NCBI RefSeq assembly: GCF_013623835.1
Contig: NZ_JABKDE010000002.1
Coordinates: 124,001-188,000, forward strand
Source of the DNA: Brevibacterium oceani
Lineage (GTDB): Bacteria > Actinomycetota > Actinomycetes > Actinomycetales > Brevibacteriaceae
DNA: 64,000 nt
Direction: 5' to 3'
A model generated the notes under the pieces. It searched no databases. It was not told the DNA's origin and worked only from the letters and a program-made list of their open reading frames with translations. The position numbers and the translations under genes are program-made. Shown here one piece after another: positions 27,901 to 35,904 of the stretch. The first letter of the stretch is position 1; the number at the start of each line of letters is the position of its first letter.

Positions 27901-29610
27901 ATGACCCTGACCCGACGACTCTCTGCCGCCGCGCTCGCCGGAGCCCTGCTCGCTGCCTCTCTTCCCTCGGCCGCGTCCGCACAGGCCCGGCCCTCTCTCG
28001 GAGACGGAGGCGCAGCGTCGCCGGCACCCTCTAACGAGAAGGCTGCTCGCGGAGGCTCCGATTCGAAGGACGCCCCGACGGTGACCCGCAGCGCGGGGTC
28101 GACGACGAAGACCTATGCGACCGAGCCGGACGACCTCACAGCCATCACGCTCGACGACGATGAGGTCAACATCGTGGGCGCGAGCTGGACGGGAGACGAT
28201 CCCGAGCTCGAGATCCGCTACCGCGACGCGGACGGCTGGTCGAGCTGGGAGGAGCTGCCGGTCGACGACGAGGGCGGACCCGATCCCCGGTCGGCCGAAG
28301 GTCGGCAGCTGCCCGTCAGGGACGCCACGGTCCACTCGGCGGCCGTGCCCGTGGTCGACTCATCGAAGGTCCAAGTCCGCTCGACGGGCGCGACGAACGG
28401 CACCGACGATCTCGAGGTCACCACCGTCGCCACTCCAGTCACCAAGGCCGACACCGCGGTCGCGAAGAAGGCGCCGGAGGTGCTGTCCCCGCAGGTCGCC
28501 CATCATGAGCTCAAGGCGAACATCGTCACACGCAAGGAATGGGGCGCCGACGAGAAGCTCGTGCGCTGTGCGACGGACAAGACCGCCTCGGCGAAGGGCG
28601 TGTTCATCCACCACACGGCTGGGTCGAACACGTACACGAAGGCTCAGGCTCCGGGCATCATCCGCGGGTACCTCGCGTATCACACGCAGCAGCTCGGCTG
28701 GTGCGACATCGGCTACAACTTCCTCGTCGACAAGTACGGGACGATGTACGAAGGGCGGGCGAAGAGCATCGACCTCGCCGTCACCGGAGCACACGCCTCG
28801 GGATTCAATTCCTCGACGATCGGCATCAGTGTGCTGGGCACGTACACCTCCGCGGCACCGAGCACCGCAGCCCAGAACTCCGTCAAGCGCCTCATCGCGT
28901 GGAAGGCCAACCAGTACGGCTTCAACCCGACCGGGTCGATGACGCTGACCTCGGGCGGCGGCGGAACGAGCAAGTACCCGGAGGGAAAGAAGGTCTCGCT
29001 CAAGGTGGTCTCGGGACACCGCGACACGAGCTATACCGAATGCCCGGGAACGGCGTTCTACAACAAGCTCGGCACCATTCGCTCAGGGGCCAAGACGATG
29101 CAGTCGAAGGTCGGCGGATATCCGGTCAAGGGCGCGATCGGCACGTACTTCCGTGCTCACTCGTCGCAGACCGGCGAGGCCCGCAGCGTCGAAGGGTCGC
29201 TGAAGAATCCGAACGGGTCCTATCAGCGATTCGCGAAAGGCACCGTGTACTGGTCGTCGAAGACCGGCGCCCACCTCAACAAGGGCGGCATCCGCAACGG
29301 GTATCAGCGGGCCGGCTACACGAAGGGAATCCTCGGATTCCCCACCGGAGACGAGAAGACCTTCGCAAAGACGAAGGGCGCGCACTACCAGAAGTTCCAG
29401 AAGGGCATCATCACCTGGTCTACGAAGACGAAGGGGCATGCGCTGCGGGGCGACCTGCTCAGCAAGTGGAGGAGCACCGGCAGAGAGCGCGGAAGCCTCG
29501 GTCTGCCGACGAGCGGCGAGTTCTCGTCGAAGGGCAAGACCCGACAGAACTTCGAGCACGGCTACATGACGTACAAGAAGGGCGAAGGAGTCAAGGTCTA
29601 CGCAGGCTAG
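27901..29610 (+). CDS. secreted N-acetylmuramoyl-L-alanine amidase with LGFP repeats
   Basis: A 569-residue exported cell-wall hydrolase. Signal peptide 1-27 (basic MTLTRR, hydrophobic core, ASA end). A linker and a beta domain (30-200) precede an Amidase_2/PGRP domain at about 215-385: zinc ligands are the histidine of FIHHTAG (about 237) and that of SGHRDTSYTECPG (about 372). The C-terminal part (405-565) holds three LGFP repeats (KGILGFPTGDE, RGSLGLPTSGE), which in mycolic-acid and related actinobacteria attach proteins to the wall. It cleaves the bond between MurNAc and L-Ala. AAAGGA is 11 bases upstream. Confidence 0.93.
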   Translation: MTLTRRLSAAALAGALLAASLPSAASAQARPSLGDGGAASPAPSNEKAARGGSDSKDAPTVTRSAGSTTKTYATEPDDLTAITLDDDEVNIVGASWTGDDPELEIRYRDADGWSSWEELPVDDEGGPDPRSAEGRQLPVRDATVHSAAVPVVDSSKVQVRSTGATNGTDDLEVTTVATPVTKADTAVAKKAPEVLSPQVAHHELKANIVTRKEWGADEKLVRCATDKTASAKGVFIHHTAGSNTYTKAQAPGIIRGYLAYHTQQLGWCDIGYNFLVDKYGTMYEGRAKSIDLAVTGAHASGFNSSTIGISVLGTYTSAAPSTAAQNSVKRLIAWKANQYGFNPTGSMTLTSGGGGTSKYPEGKKVSLKVVSGHRDTSYTECPGTAFYNKLGTIRSGAKTMQSKVGGYPVKGAIGTYFRAHSSQTGEARSVEGSLKNPNGSYQRFAKGTVYWSSKTGAHLNKGGIRNGYQRAGYTKGILGFPTGDEKTFAKTKGAHYQKFQKGIITWSTKTKGHALRGDLLSKWRSTGRERGSLGLPTSGEFSSKGKTRQNFEHGYMTYKKGEGVKVYAG

Positions 29611-29643
29611 TAGTCCTCGCGAGATAGTCGGGGACCGGGAATG

Positions 29644-29674
29644 GGGCTCATGGGCCGTCTCGACTCATGAGCCC
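29644..29674. terminator. inverted repeat after the amidase gene
   Basis: GGGCTCATG (29644-29652) and CATGAGCCC (29666-29674) form a 9-bp stem 34 bases after the amidase stop. It also covers an alternative ATG (29667) of the next gene. Confidence 0.5.
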
Positions 29675-29687
29675 TAGACTCGGGAGC

Positions 29688-30347
29688 ATGCACATACTCA
29701 TCTTCGGTGCCTCGGGGCACGTGGGAACCGCGTTGGCGAAGCACCTCGGCGACGGGGACATCGGCGGTCATCGGATCAGCGGAGTCGTGCGCTCGCAGCC
29801 GGACGGGCCGGTGCCCTACGAGCCGATCGTCCTGCCCGACTGGGTCGACGACCCGGACAAGGCCGCCGAGGCGATCCGGACTCGGTCCGGCCCACCCGTC
29901 GACGCGGTGATCGCCGCGGTGGGCGGGTGGTACGTCGACGAGGCGATGCTCGAGCGGGGGATCGAGTCCTTCGACGCAGACTATGGCTCCTACCTGCGGG
30001 GACACTTCTCCGCGTGCGCAGTGTCGAAGCTGCTGTCCGAAGCAGGGAAGACACGCATCGTCCACCTCGCACTCAATGGTGTCGCCAGCGTCGAAGCCTG
30101 CATCGGTTCGGGGGCGATCAGCGTGTTCGGTGCCGCTCAGAACATGCTGCTGCGGGTCGCCGAGGCGGAGACGGACGCCGTCGACTTCCGCGAGCTGAGG
30201 GTGATAGCGCCGATCGACGGCGACGATCGCAATGACCTGACCGGGGGAGTGGAGACGATCGGCATCGCCGAGGTGGCCGCGTCGGCCGCACGGATCATCA
30301 GCAATCCCGGCGACGTCGAACTGAGCTCCGAGATCTCACCCGAGTAG
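29688..30347 (+). CDS. NAD(P)-binding Rossmann-fold protein (SDR-like)
   Basis: A 219-residue protein beginning with HILIFGASGHVGTALAKHL, a GxSGxxG dinucleotide-binding loop. The rest has the alternating beta-alpha pattern of a short-chain dehydrogenase, but the YxxxK catalytic pair is not clear: where it would be, the sequence reads ALNGVASVEACIGSGAISVFGAAQN. It may be a non-catalytic or atypical reductase. ATG 29688 is chosen over 29667 because GGGAG precedes it and the earlier ATG lies in the hairpin. Confidence 0.75.
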   Translation: MHILIFGASGHVGTALAKHLGDGDIGGHRISGVVRSQPDGPVPYEPIVLPDWVDDPDKAAEAIRTRSGPPVDAVIAAVGGWYVDEAMLERGIESFDADYGSYLRGHFSACAVSKLLSEAGKTRIVHLALNGVASVEACIGSGAISVFGAAQNMLLRVAEAETDAVDFRELRVIAPIDGDDRNDLTGGVETIGIAEVAASAARIISNPGDVELSSEISPE

Positions 30348-30442
30348 GCCGCGTCAGCGAGGAATCGGCGTCGTCACGGAGATTTCGACCTTGTCACCGA
30401 TGTTGTCCCGACTCGGCCGGTCGTTCTGCGGCGGAAAAGTCC

Positions 30443-30739
30443 TCAGTTTTGCCGGCTGTCTCGTAGCAGACGAAGGCGCCGCTGTCCTTCTTCCAGCTCG
30501 GCGATGATCCCCTCGCGACTGCTTTTGTCCAGTCGCCGCAGCTGAAGGTCGAGGATTGCATTGGCCTGCAGGTCGTTGATGCCCAGTATCGTGCTCAGTT
30601 CATCGGCAGCGGATTCCGGGTTCGGCGCAGTCTCGAGGAGGTCGAGAACCTCTCGGCGTCGTTCAATGGCTGCACGGTAGCCCTCAAGGATCGAGATCTT
30701 TTCGAGCAGAGACTGTTCTTCATCGTTTCGACCGTCCAT
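30443..30739 (-). CDS. orphan protein resembling the GyrA/ParC coiled-coil C-gate
   Basis: A 98-residue, all-helical protein. ISILEGYRAAIERRREVLDLL followed by ALANAIL-type sequence reads ILEGYRAAIERRREVLDLLE in the first helix and LQANAILDLQLRRLDKSSRE in the second; GyrA and ParC have RxxILEGLxxAxxxIDxVIxLIR and AQAILDLRLxxLTGLExEK at their C-gate. The breakage domain with the catalytic tyrosine and the DNA-wrapping propellers are absent. ATG lies 3 bases after the RibD-like gene stop, with GAGAGG upstream. Third gene of an operon with an L,D-transpeptidase and a RibD-like reductase. It could dimerise, or bind gyrase, or be an unrelated reuse of the fold. Confidence 0.7.
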   Translation of the reverse strand: MDGRNDEEQSLLEKISILEGYRAAIERRREVLDLLETAPNPESAADELSTILGINDLQANAILDLQLRRLDKSSREGIIAELEEGQRRLRLLRDSRQN

Positions 30740-30742
30740 GGG

Positions 30743-31330
30743 TCACTGCCTCTCGTTTTTCACGTAGCGGATGAAGATCTGATCGTCGACGGTGCGGACA
30801 TCGGTCACCCGCAGGGCGATATCGGCTTTGAGCCGGGAGAAATGGCTGCCGGAACTCCGGATATAACGGGGGCTGAGGCTCAGATGCAGCTCGGCGGCTG
30901 GATACGACTCGAGAAGTCGGAAAGCGAGATTCGGGCCCGACTCGCAGAGCACGTAGCCCGCATCAGAGGTGCCCGCTCCTCCCGGAGGAGTGGCAGTGGC
31001 CAGGGATTCGACCACCTCGGCGATGGTGTCGGGGGTGAAACTGCGGGCACGGTAGTCGAGTCCCGCCTCGGTGAGGGCCGCCTGCAAGGGAACCGGGTCG
31101 GATTCGGTCAGTACGTGCACGGGGGTGTGTTCGAGGGCCTTGCCCGGGGTGTTGACGACGGGCAGCTGCGGATTGAGCGCAGTGCGACGGTCGATGACGA
31201 TCGCACTCGCGCCTCGGCGAAGGGCGATGAAGTTCCGGAAGTCGGCGTCGGTGGAGACTCCGGTCGACCAGCCGTCCTGCGCAAAGGAGCCATTGATCGA
31301 TTGGACGAGAGAGATGACGAGGCGACGCAC
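30743..31330 (-). CDS. RibD C-terminal / dihydrofolate-reductase-fold protein
   Basis: A 195-residue protein of the RibD_C superfamily: LVISLVQSINGSFAQDGWSTG is the substrate strand with the SxNG variant of the usual SLDG, and FIALRRGASAIVIDRRTAL matches the RxxADAVLVGxxT segment that binds NADPH. Alone, such proteins are annotated as pyrimidine reductase or DHFR family; a true riboflavin role would need a deaminase partner, not present here. It starts at GTG 31330, 6 bases after the L,D-transpeptidase stop, with GGAGAAG 10 bases upstream. Confidence 0.82.
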   Translation of the reverse strand: MRRLVISLVQSINGSFAQDGWSTGVSTDADFRNFIALRRGASAIVIDRRTALNPQLPVVNTPGKALEHTPVHVLTESDPVPLQAALTEAGLDYRARSFTPDTIAEVVESLATATPPGGAGTSDAGYVLCESGPNLAFRLLESYPAAELHLSLSPRYIRSSGSHFSRLKADIALRVTDVRTVDDQIFIRYVKNERQ

Positions 31331-31336
31331 GCGGGC

Positions 31337-32248
31337 CTACTTCTCCACTTCGGGCGCCGGCCCCATCGCGATGCGCGGGTGGGCGTCGGGATCGATCGTG
31401 CCGAGAATCCACTTGAGGTCGGCTTCCTTGAGGGTCACGCAGCCGTTGGTCCCAGAATCATGGTCGAGGTGGAGCCAGATTCCGCCGCCCTTGTCCCAGC
31501 CCAGCGGGCGGGTCTTATCGGTCGGCGCCGTCCCCGGCTTCCGGTTGTAGTCGATGGCGATGATGTAGTCGAAGACGGAGTCGTAGTCCGCACCGTAGGC
31601 CACCGTCGCCGAGGAGGGCAGACGGTCATCCTGCGTATAGGGCAGCTTCGTGCCCGGGTCGGCCTTGAAGCCGCCAGCGTCGGAGAGCGTGAACACGCCG
31701 ATCGGGGTCGTCTTATCGCCCTCGCGCCTGTCCTTGAGCCAGCCGTTGCTGCCGTTGTGGGTCGAGAAGGTCTTGAGCTTCGTCCACTTCTCGTCCTCGA
31801 ACTGATAGAAGCTCAGCGTCGACGTCTCCGACTTCGCATTCGGGGACGTGGCGACGAGGACCTGGGAGGTCTCCTGCGGAATCTGATCGGCATACTCCTT
31901 CGCCAGCCCCGGGACCGGGACCGAATGAGCCGGACCCGTTGCGTCGGAGTCCGCTGTCGAATCGGAGCCTTGGTTCGAACCCGAGCCGCTGCCTGAGCCC
32001 GAGCCGTTGCCCGAACCCGAGCCGCTCGAAGTCGTCGCGGCATCGGATCCTCCGCCGGACGGGGAAGACTGAGCGGGAGCGGCGAAATCACCGTAGCTCG
32101 TCTGCTGCGCGGGTGCGGCCAACGCCGCGGAATCGGCGTCTGTCGAGTCGCCTCCGCCGCCGCCGGCATCGGTGCCGCAGGCGGTCAGCATGAGAGCAAG
32201 AACGACGACGGCGGTCAGCCCACCGCGCCGAAAGACACCACTGGTCAT
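31337..32248 (-). CDS. L,D-transpeptidase (YkuD) lipoprotein
   Basis: A 303-residue exported lipoprotein. LTAC (Cys24) is the lipobox after a basic, hydrophobic signal. Residues 28-110 are a flexible Ser/Gly/Ala/Asp linker including a (GS)n run. The YkuD domain (about 130-295) has the HLDHDSGTNGCVTL active site with the catalytic cysteine; the usual SxGCxR arginine is replaced by threonine (GCVT). It may make 3-3 peptidoglycan cross-links or be a related murein-modifying enzyme. First gene of the operon with the RibD-like and GyrA-like proteins. GAGAGGA stands upstream of ATG. Confidence 0.87.
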   Translation of the reverse strand: MTSGVFRRGGLTAVVVLALMLTACGTDAGGGGGDSTDADSAALAAPAQQTSYGDFAAPAQSSPSGGGSDAATTSSGSGSGNGSGSGSGSGSNQGSDSTADSDATGPAHSVPVPGLAKEYADQIPQETSQVLVATSPNAKSETSTLSFYQFEDEKWTKLKTFSTHNGSNGWLKDRREGDKTTPIGVFTLSDAGGFKADPGTKLPYTQDDRLPSSATVAYGADYDSVFDYIIAIDYNRKPGTAPTDKTRPLGWDKGGGIWLHLDHDSGTNGCVTLKEADLKWILGTIDPDAHPRIAMGPAPEVEK

Positions 32249-32296
32249 GAGGTCATCCTCTCACGAACCTTGAGAACCCACCGGTAATGACTATGC

Positions 32297-32302
32297 GAAA
32301 AT
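32297..32302 (+). promoter_or_regulatory. extended -10, leaderless start of the DUF6636 protein
   Basis: TGC-GAAAAT ends 6 bases before ATG 32309; no Shine-Dalgarno is present. Confidence 0.5.
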
Positions 32303-32308
32303 GACCCC

Positions 32309-33673
32309 ATGAGCATTCCACCTGTGCCGAACCATCCTCCGCGCCCCGGGCGTCGGAAGCCGGCCGAGGAGTCTCCGGAATCGATCACAACCCAGTTGTT
32401 CATCGGCCAGGACGAATCGGCGCCCGCGGATGGCTCTACCCAAGCACTGACCTCCGAGGAGCTGCGTCGACTGCGGTCGATGGTCGACTCCGACGGCTCT
32501 GAAGCCACCGAGGTCCTCAGCCTCGAGGAGCTGCGCCAGCTCGCCGCGGCCGAGGGTCACGAGACGGGAGGTCTTCCCGCCGCGCCCCGGAAGGCGAATT
32601 CCGATGACATCGCCGCTGCCGAAGAGCCGTCGGCGCCCAAGCAGTGGAACCCGCTGGGTGCCCCGTCTTCGCAGACGGGATCGCCGCAGGACTCGGCGCA
32701 GGCACGCGCCCGGTCAGGTGATATGCCGACAGCGGCACAGTCCGGACAGCCGCAGGACTCGAACTGGTCCGGACCGCCGCACCCGCATCAGGGGCAGTGG
32801 GGAGCGGAGTTCGGTGCCGCCGGAGCGGCTGCTCAGGCACAGAACTCGCAGGCCGCGCCCGGTGCCCCGCAACCGGCAGGCGCCGGTCTCCCCCCGGGCG
32901 GGCACCAACAGCCACCGGCCGGCCCCGGCTACCCCGGAGCCGGCGGTGGGGGCCACCCCTCCGGCGGCTACCAGCCCACGGGCTCCGGCGGCTACCAGCC
33001 TGCCGGCGGTCCTCCTGCCTATGCGGCCGCACCCGTGGCCGGGTACGGCGCCGGCGGGCCGGGCGGGCCTGTCGGCCCTGGTGGTCCTGGTGGCCCCGGG
33101 GGACCGAACGATCCCTACGGTCGGCGCTCCGAGACGAAGAAGGTTCCGGCATGGCTGTGGATCCTCGCCGTTCTCGCGCTCGTCCTCGCGCTCGGCATCG
33201 TCGGATACATCGTCTGGGACTCGACTCAGGGCCCCGACGAGACCACAGCGGCCCCGAGCGACGACCCCTCCATCGGCCGGACCGATGATCCGGAGCCGTC
33301 CGACTCCGCCAGCTCCGAACCGCCTGTCGCCGAGGAGACCTTCACCTCACCCTCGGGCAACATCGCGTGTACGATCGATTCCGAGCGTGCCCGCTGCGTG
33401 ATCAAGGACTACGACTACTCGCCGCCGCAGAAGCCCGACGACTGCACACTCGACGACTGGGGTGCGATCGTCGTGGCCAACAACGACGGCGCCGGATTCT
33501 CCTGCGTCGAGGCACCGGAGACCGATGGGCCCGCCCGGGTCCTCGGGTACGGCGATTCGATCTCAGCCGAAGGCATGACCTGCACCTCCTCCGAAGAGGG
33601 AATGGAATGCAAGTCTGACGAATCCGGAATCGGATTCAACGTACGCCGCGCCTCGGTCGACTTCCTCAAGTGA
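32309..33673 (+). CDS. single-pass membrane protein with DUF6636-type C-terminal domain
   Basis: A 454-residue bitopic protein. Residues 1-100 are acidic with repeated SLEELRQL / TSEELRRL segments, and 100-270 are a Gln/Pro/Gly/Ala-rich cytoplasmic region. One helix at about 279-301 (PAWLWILAVLALVLALGIV) crosses the membrane. After an acidic Ser/Asp/Glu linker, the extracellular domain (345-454) begins FTSPSGNIAC and has six cysteines likely to form disulfides, as in the DUF6636 family of secreted actinobacterial proteins. Function unknown; the layout resembles a receptor or anchor. Confidence 0.82.
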   Translation: MSIPPVPNHPPRPGRRKPAEESPESITTQLFIGQDESAPADGSTQALTSEELRRLRSMVDSDGSEATEVLSLEELRQLAAAEGHETGGLPAAPRKANSDDIAAAEEPSAPKQWNPLGAPSSQTGSPQDSAQARARSGDMPTAAQSGQPQDSNWSGPPHPHQGQWGAEFGAAGAAAQAQNSQAAPGAPQPAGAGLPPGGHQQPPAGPGYPGAGGGGHPSGGYQPTGSGGYQPAGGPPAYAAAPVAGYGAGGPGGPVGPGGPGGPGGPNDPYGRRSETKKVPAWLWILAVLALVLALGIVGYIVWDSTQGPDETTAAPSDDPSIGRTDDPEPSDSASSEPPVAEETFTSPSGNIACTIDSERARCVIKDYDYSPPQKPDDCTLDDWGAIVVANNDGAGFSCVEAPETDGPARVLGYGDSISAEGMTCTSSEEGMECKSDESGIGFNVRRASVDFLK

Positions 33674-33785
33674 GTCGGCCCGGGGCCGGGCGGTGTCCGT
33701 CGGCCCCGACCGAGCCGCCTCGGTGCGGGTGACCGTACGGTCAGGGAAACGTGCGTACTGGGCGTCGGGGCCACCTCGGCGATCT

Positions 33786-33791
33786 TAGGAT
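33786..33791 (+). promoter_or_regulatory. candidate -10 for the leuA leader transcript
   Basis: TAGGAT lies about 48 bases before the leader ORF. It would give a 5' leader of about 155 bases ahead of leuA. No clear -35 is visible. Confidence 0.4.
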
Positions 33792-33838
33792 GTGGACAAA
33801 ATTAGGAGCGGCGGCGGAATGAGGTCTACGGTGATGAC

Positions 33839-33883
33839 GTGGCACACAGGTTCCTCCTCCTTCCTTGCCGCGACGAGTCCTGA
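33839..33883 (+). CDS. leuA leader peptide (MAHRFLLLPCRDES)
   Basis: A 14-codon ORF with GTG start and TGA stop, containing the consecutive leucine codons CTC-CTC-CTT. Such leaders precede leuA in many actinobacteria, where stalling at leucine codons relieves repression. The ribosome binding site is weak (GGTGA, 4 bases upstream). A second frame, ATG 33819 with AGGAG upstream, overlaps it but is serine-rich and lacks the leucine run. Confidence 0.65.
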   Translation: MAHRFLLLPCRDES

Positions 33884-33951
33884 TCGGACAGCACACTCGT
33901 CGCGGAGTCTTCCTATGCTGGTCATGCGTTGAGAAACTGAGATAGAGGAAC
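33850..33951 (+). promoter_or_regulatory. leucine-responsive attenuator sequestering the leuA ribosome binding site
   Basis: GTTCCTC (33850-33856), spanning the Phe and first Leu codons of the leader, is exactly complementary to GAGGAAC (33945-33951), which is the leuA Shine-Dalgarno. Between them CCGCGACGAG (33868-33877) pairs with CTCGTCGCGG (33896-33905) in a perfect 10-bp hairpin. A ribosome stalled on the leucine codons would mask GTTCCTC and free the leuA site; one that terminates at 33883 would allow the repressive pairing. There is no T-run, so control of translation is more likely than termination. Confidence 0.6.
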
Positions 33952-33952
33952 A

Positions 33953-35725
33953 ATGAAACTGCAGAAGCCATCTCCCATGCCGTTCGGCAAGTACAAGTCC
34001 TTCCAGGACCGCATCGCCCTGGATATGCGCGACCGCACGTGGCCTGATCAGCTCATCCGCAAGGCTCCGCGCTGGCTGAGCACCGACCTGCGTGACGGCA
34101 ACCAGGCCCTCATCGATCCGATGACGCCGGACCGCAAGCGCAAGATGTTCGACCTGCTCGTCAAGCTCGGCTTCAAAGAGATCGAGATCGGATTCCCCGC
34201 CGCCAGCCAGGTCGACTTCGACTTCGTCCGCGAGATCATCGAACAGGACGCGATCCCCGACGATGTCCGAATCTCCGTGCTCACCCAGGCCCGTGAGGAC
34301 CTGATCGAACGTACCGTCGAATCCCTCGTCGGAGCGAAGATGCCCACGGTCCACCTCTACAACGCGACCGCGCCCGTCTTCCGCAAGGTCGTCTTCGGCT
34401 TCGACGGCGAAGGCTACGACCAGACCCGGGAGATCGCCACACGCGGCACCCAGGCCGTGATGAAGCACGCAGAGTCCCTCCTCGGCGACGCTGACTTCGG
34501 CTACCAGTACTCGCCGGAGATCTTCGTCGACACCGAACCCGAGTTCGCCCTCGACATCGTCGGCTCCGTACTCGACATGTGGCAACCCGCCGCCGGTCGC
34601 GAAACCGTCGTCAACCTGCCCGCCACCGTCGAACGCGGCACCCCGAACACGTACGCCGACCAGATCGAATGGTTCTGCCGGAATATGCCCTACCGTGACG
34701 AGGTGGCTGTGTCCCTGCACCCGCACAACGACCGGGGCACCGGCGTCGCGGCCGCAGAGATGGGCATCATGGCCGGCGCCGACCGCATCGAAGGATGCCT
34801 GTTCGGCAACGGCGAACGCACCGGCAACCTCGACCTGGTGACGGTGGCGCTCAACCTCTACACGCAGGGTGTGGACCCCGAACTCGACTTCTCCGACATC
34901 GACGAGGTCATCCACACCGTCACCGAATGCAACCAGATCGGTGTCCACGAGCGTCACCCCTACGGCGGCGACCTCGTCTTCACCTCGTTCTCCGGATCGC
35001 ACCAGGACGCGATCAACAAGGCGTTCGCCGACCGGGAGAAGAACGCGAACGCGCAGGGCACCCCGGTCGACCTGATGGAATGGGACATGCCCTACCTGCC
35101 GGTCGACCCGAAGGACCTCGGCCGGTCCTACGAGGCGATCATCCGGGTGAACTCGCAGTCCGGCAAGGGCGGAGTGACCTACCTGCTCAAGAGCGAGTAT
35201 GGTCTCGACCTACCGCGTCGTATGCAGGTCGAGTTCTCCCGCGCCGTTCAGCAGCACACCGAGGGCGGCGGCGAAGTCAACGCCGAAGAGATCCGCAAGA
35301 TCTTCAACTACGAGTACCTGCCCAGCGACGATGAGGACAGGACCTGGGGCCGTTTCCAGATCGTGGGTCTGCGCACCGACTCGGGCACTGTCGACGACTC
35401 GGGAGCCTCCGAACGCGTCGAGGTCGACCTCATCGTCGACGGTCAGGAACGCTCCTACGAAGGTCGCGGCAAGGGTCCGATCGATGCGCTCGTGAAGATC
35501 CTCATCGAGAACTTCGACGTCGACATCCGTCTCCAGGACTACCACGAGCACGCGATCGGCTCGGGCGCGGACACGATGGCGGCCGCCTATGTCGAACTCG
35601 CCGTCGAAGACCGGGTCTTCTGGGGTGCCGGTCTGCATCCGAACATCACGAAGGCCTCGCTCAAGGCCGTGGTCTCCGCGGTCAACCGTGCGGCCCGCGA
35701 CCGCGACGCCGACCGGCAGGGCTGA
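33953..35725 (+). CDS. leuA: 2-isopropylmalate synthase
   Basis: Condenses 2-ketoisovalerate with acetyl-CoA, first committed step to leucine. 590 residues, the long actinobacterial form: an N-terminal extension, the TIM barrel (about 60-390) with TDLRDGNQAL and the metal-binding HPHNDRG, a linker, and the C-terminal allosteric LeuA dimer domain (about 440-585) that senses leucine. GAGGAACA precedes ATG. Monocistronic, with its own leader upstream and a hairpin 130 bases downstream. Confidence 0.97.
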   Translation: MKLQKPSPMPFGKYKSFQDRIALDMRDRTWPDQLIRKAPRWLSTDLRDGNQALIDPMTPDRKRKMFDLLVKLGFKEIEIGFPAASQVDFDFVREIIEQDAIPDDVRISVLTQAREDLIERTVESLVGAKMPTVHLYNATAPVFRKVVFGFDGEGYDQTREIATRGTQAVMKHAESLLGDADFGYQYSPEIFVDTEPEFALDIVGSVLDMWQPAAGRETVVNLPATVERGTPNTYADQIEWFCRNMPYRDEVAVSLHPHNDRGTGVAAAEMGIMAGADRIEGCLFGNGERTGNLDLVTVALNLYTQGVDPELDFSDIDEVIHTVTECNQIGVHERHPYGGDLVFTSFSGSHQDAINKAFADREKNANAQGTPVDLMEWDMPYLPVDPKDLGRSYEAIIRVNSQSGKGGVTYLLKSEYGLDLPRRMQVEFSRAVQQHTEGGGEVNAEEIRKIFNYEYLPSDDEDRTWGRFQIVGLRTDSGTVDDSGASERVEVDLIVDGQERSYEGRGKGPIDALVKILIENFDVDIRLQDYHEHAIGSGADTMAAAYVELAVEDRVFWGAGLHPNITKASLKAVVSAVNRAARDRDADRQG

Positions 35726-35734
35726 GGCGACTGG

Positions 35735-35830
35735 CACGATTGAGGCGACGGCAGGGCTGAGGCGGCCGCAGCGCTGAGCCGGCCACAGGCTGAGTCGGCG
35801 GCAGCGCTGAGCCAGCCGCAGGTTGAAGTC
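35735..35830. repeat. degenerate GCTGAG-containing repeats after leuA
   Basis: Six or so imperfect units built on GGC(A/C)GCGCTGAG(G/C)C occur between leuA and its terminator. They resemble slipped-strand expansion of noncoding sequence; no function is apparent. Confidence 0.4.
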
Positions 35831-35857
35831 TCAGCGGGCGATCTCACAGCAGTCACG

Positions 35858-35889
35858 GAGCGCGGCGGGGATGATTCCCCGCCGCGCTC
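35858..35889 (+). terminator. 13-bp hairpin after leuA
   Basis: 35858-35870 pairs perfectly with 35877-35889 around ATGATT, 133 bases after the leuA stop and immediately before the recO promoter. Confidence 0.75.
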
Positions 35890-35892
35890 TGC

Positions 35893-35898
35893 GATAAT
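35893..35898 (+). promoter_or_regulatory. extended -10, leaderless start of recO
   Basis: TGC-GATAAT ends 6 bases before GTG 35905; the leuA hairpin abuts it, leaving little room for a -35. Confidence 0.65.
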
Positions 35899-35904
35899 GG
35901 CCGG

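Noticed and set aside
33819..33932. ATG frame with AGGAG overlapping the leucine leader of leuA
   Set aside because: It has a better ribosome binding site but is serine-rich and lacks the leucine run; kept only as an alternative.
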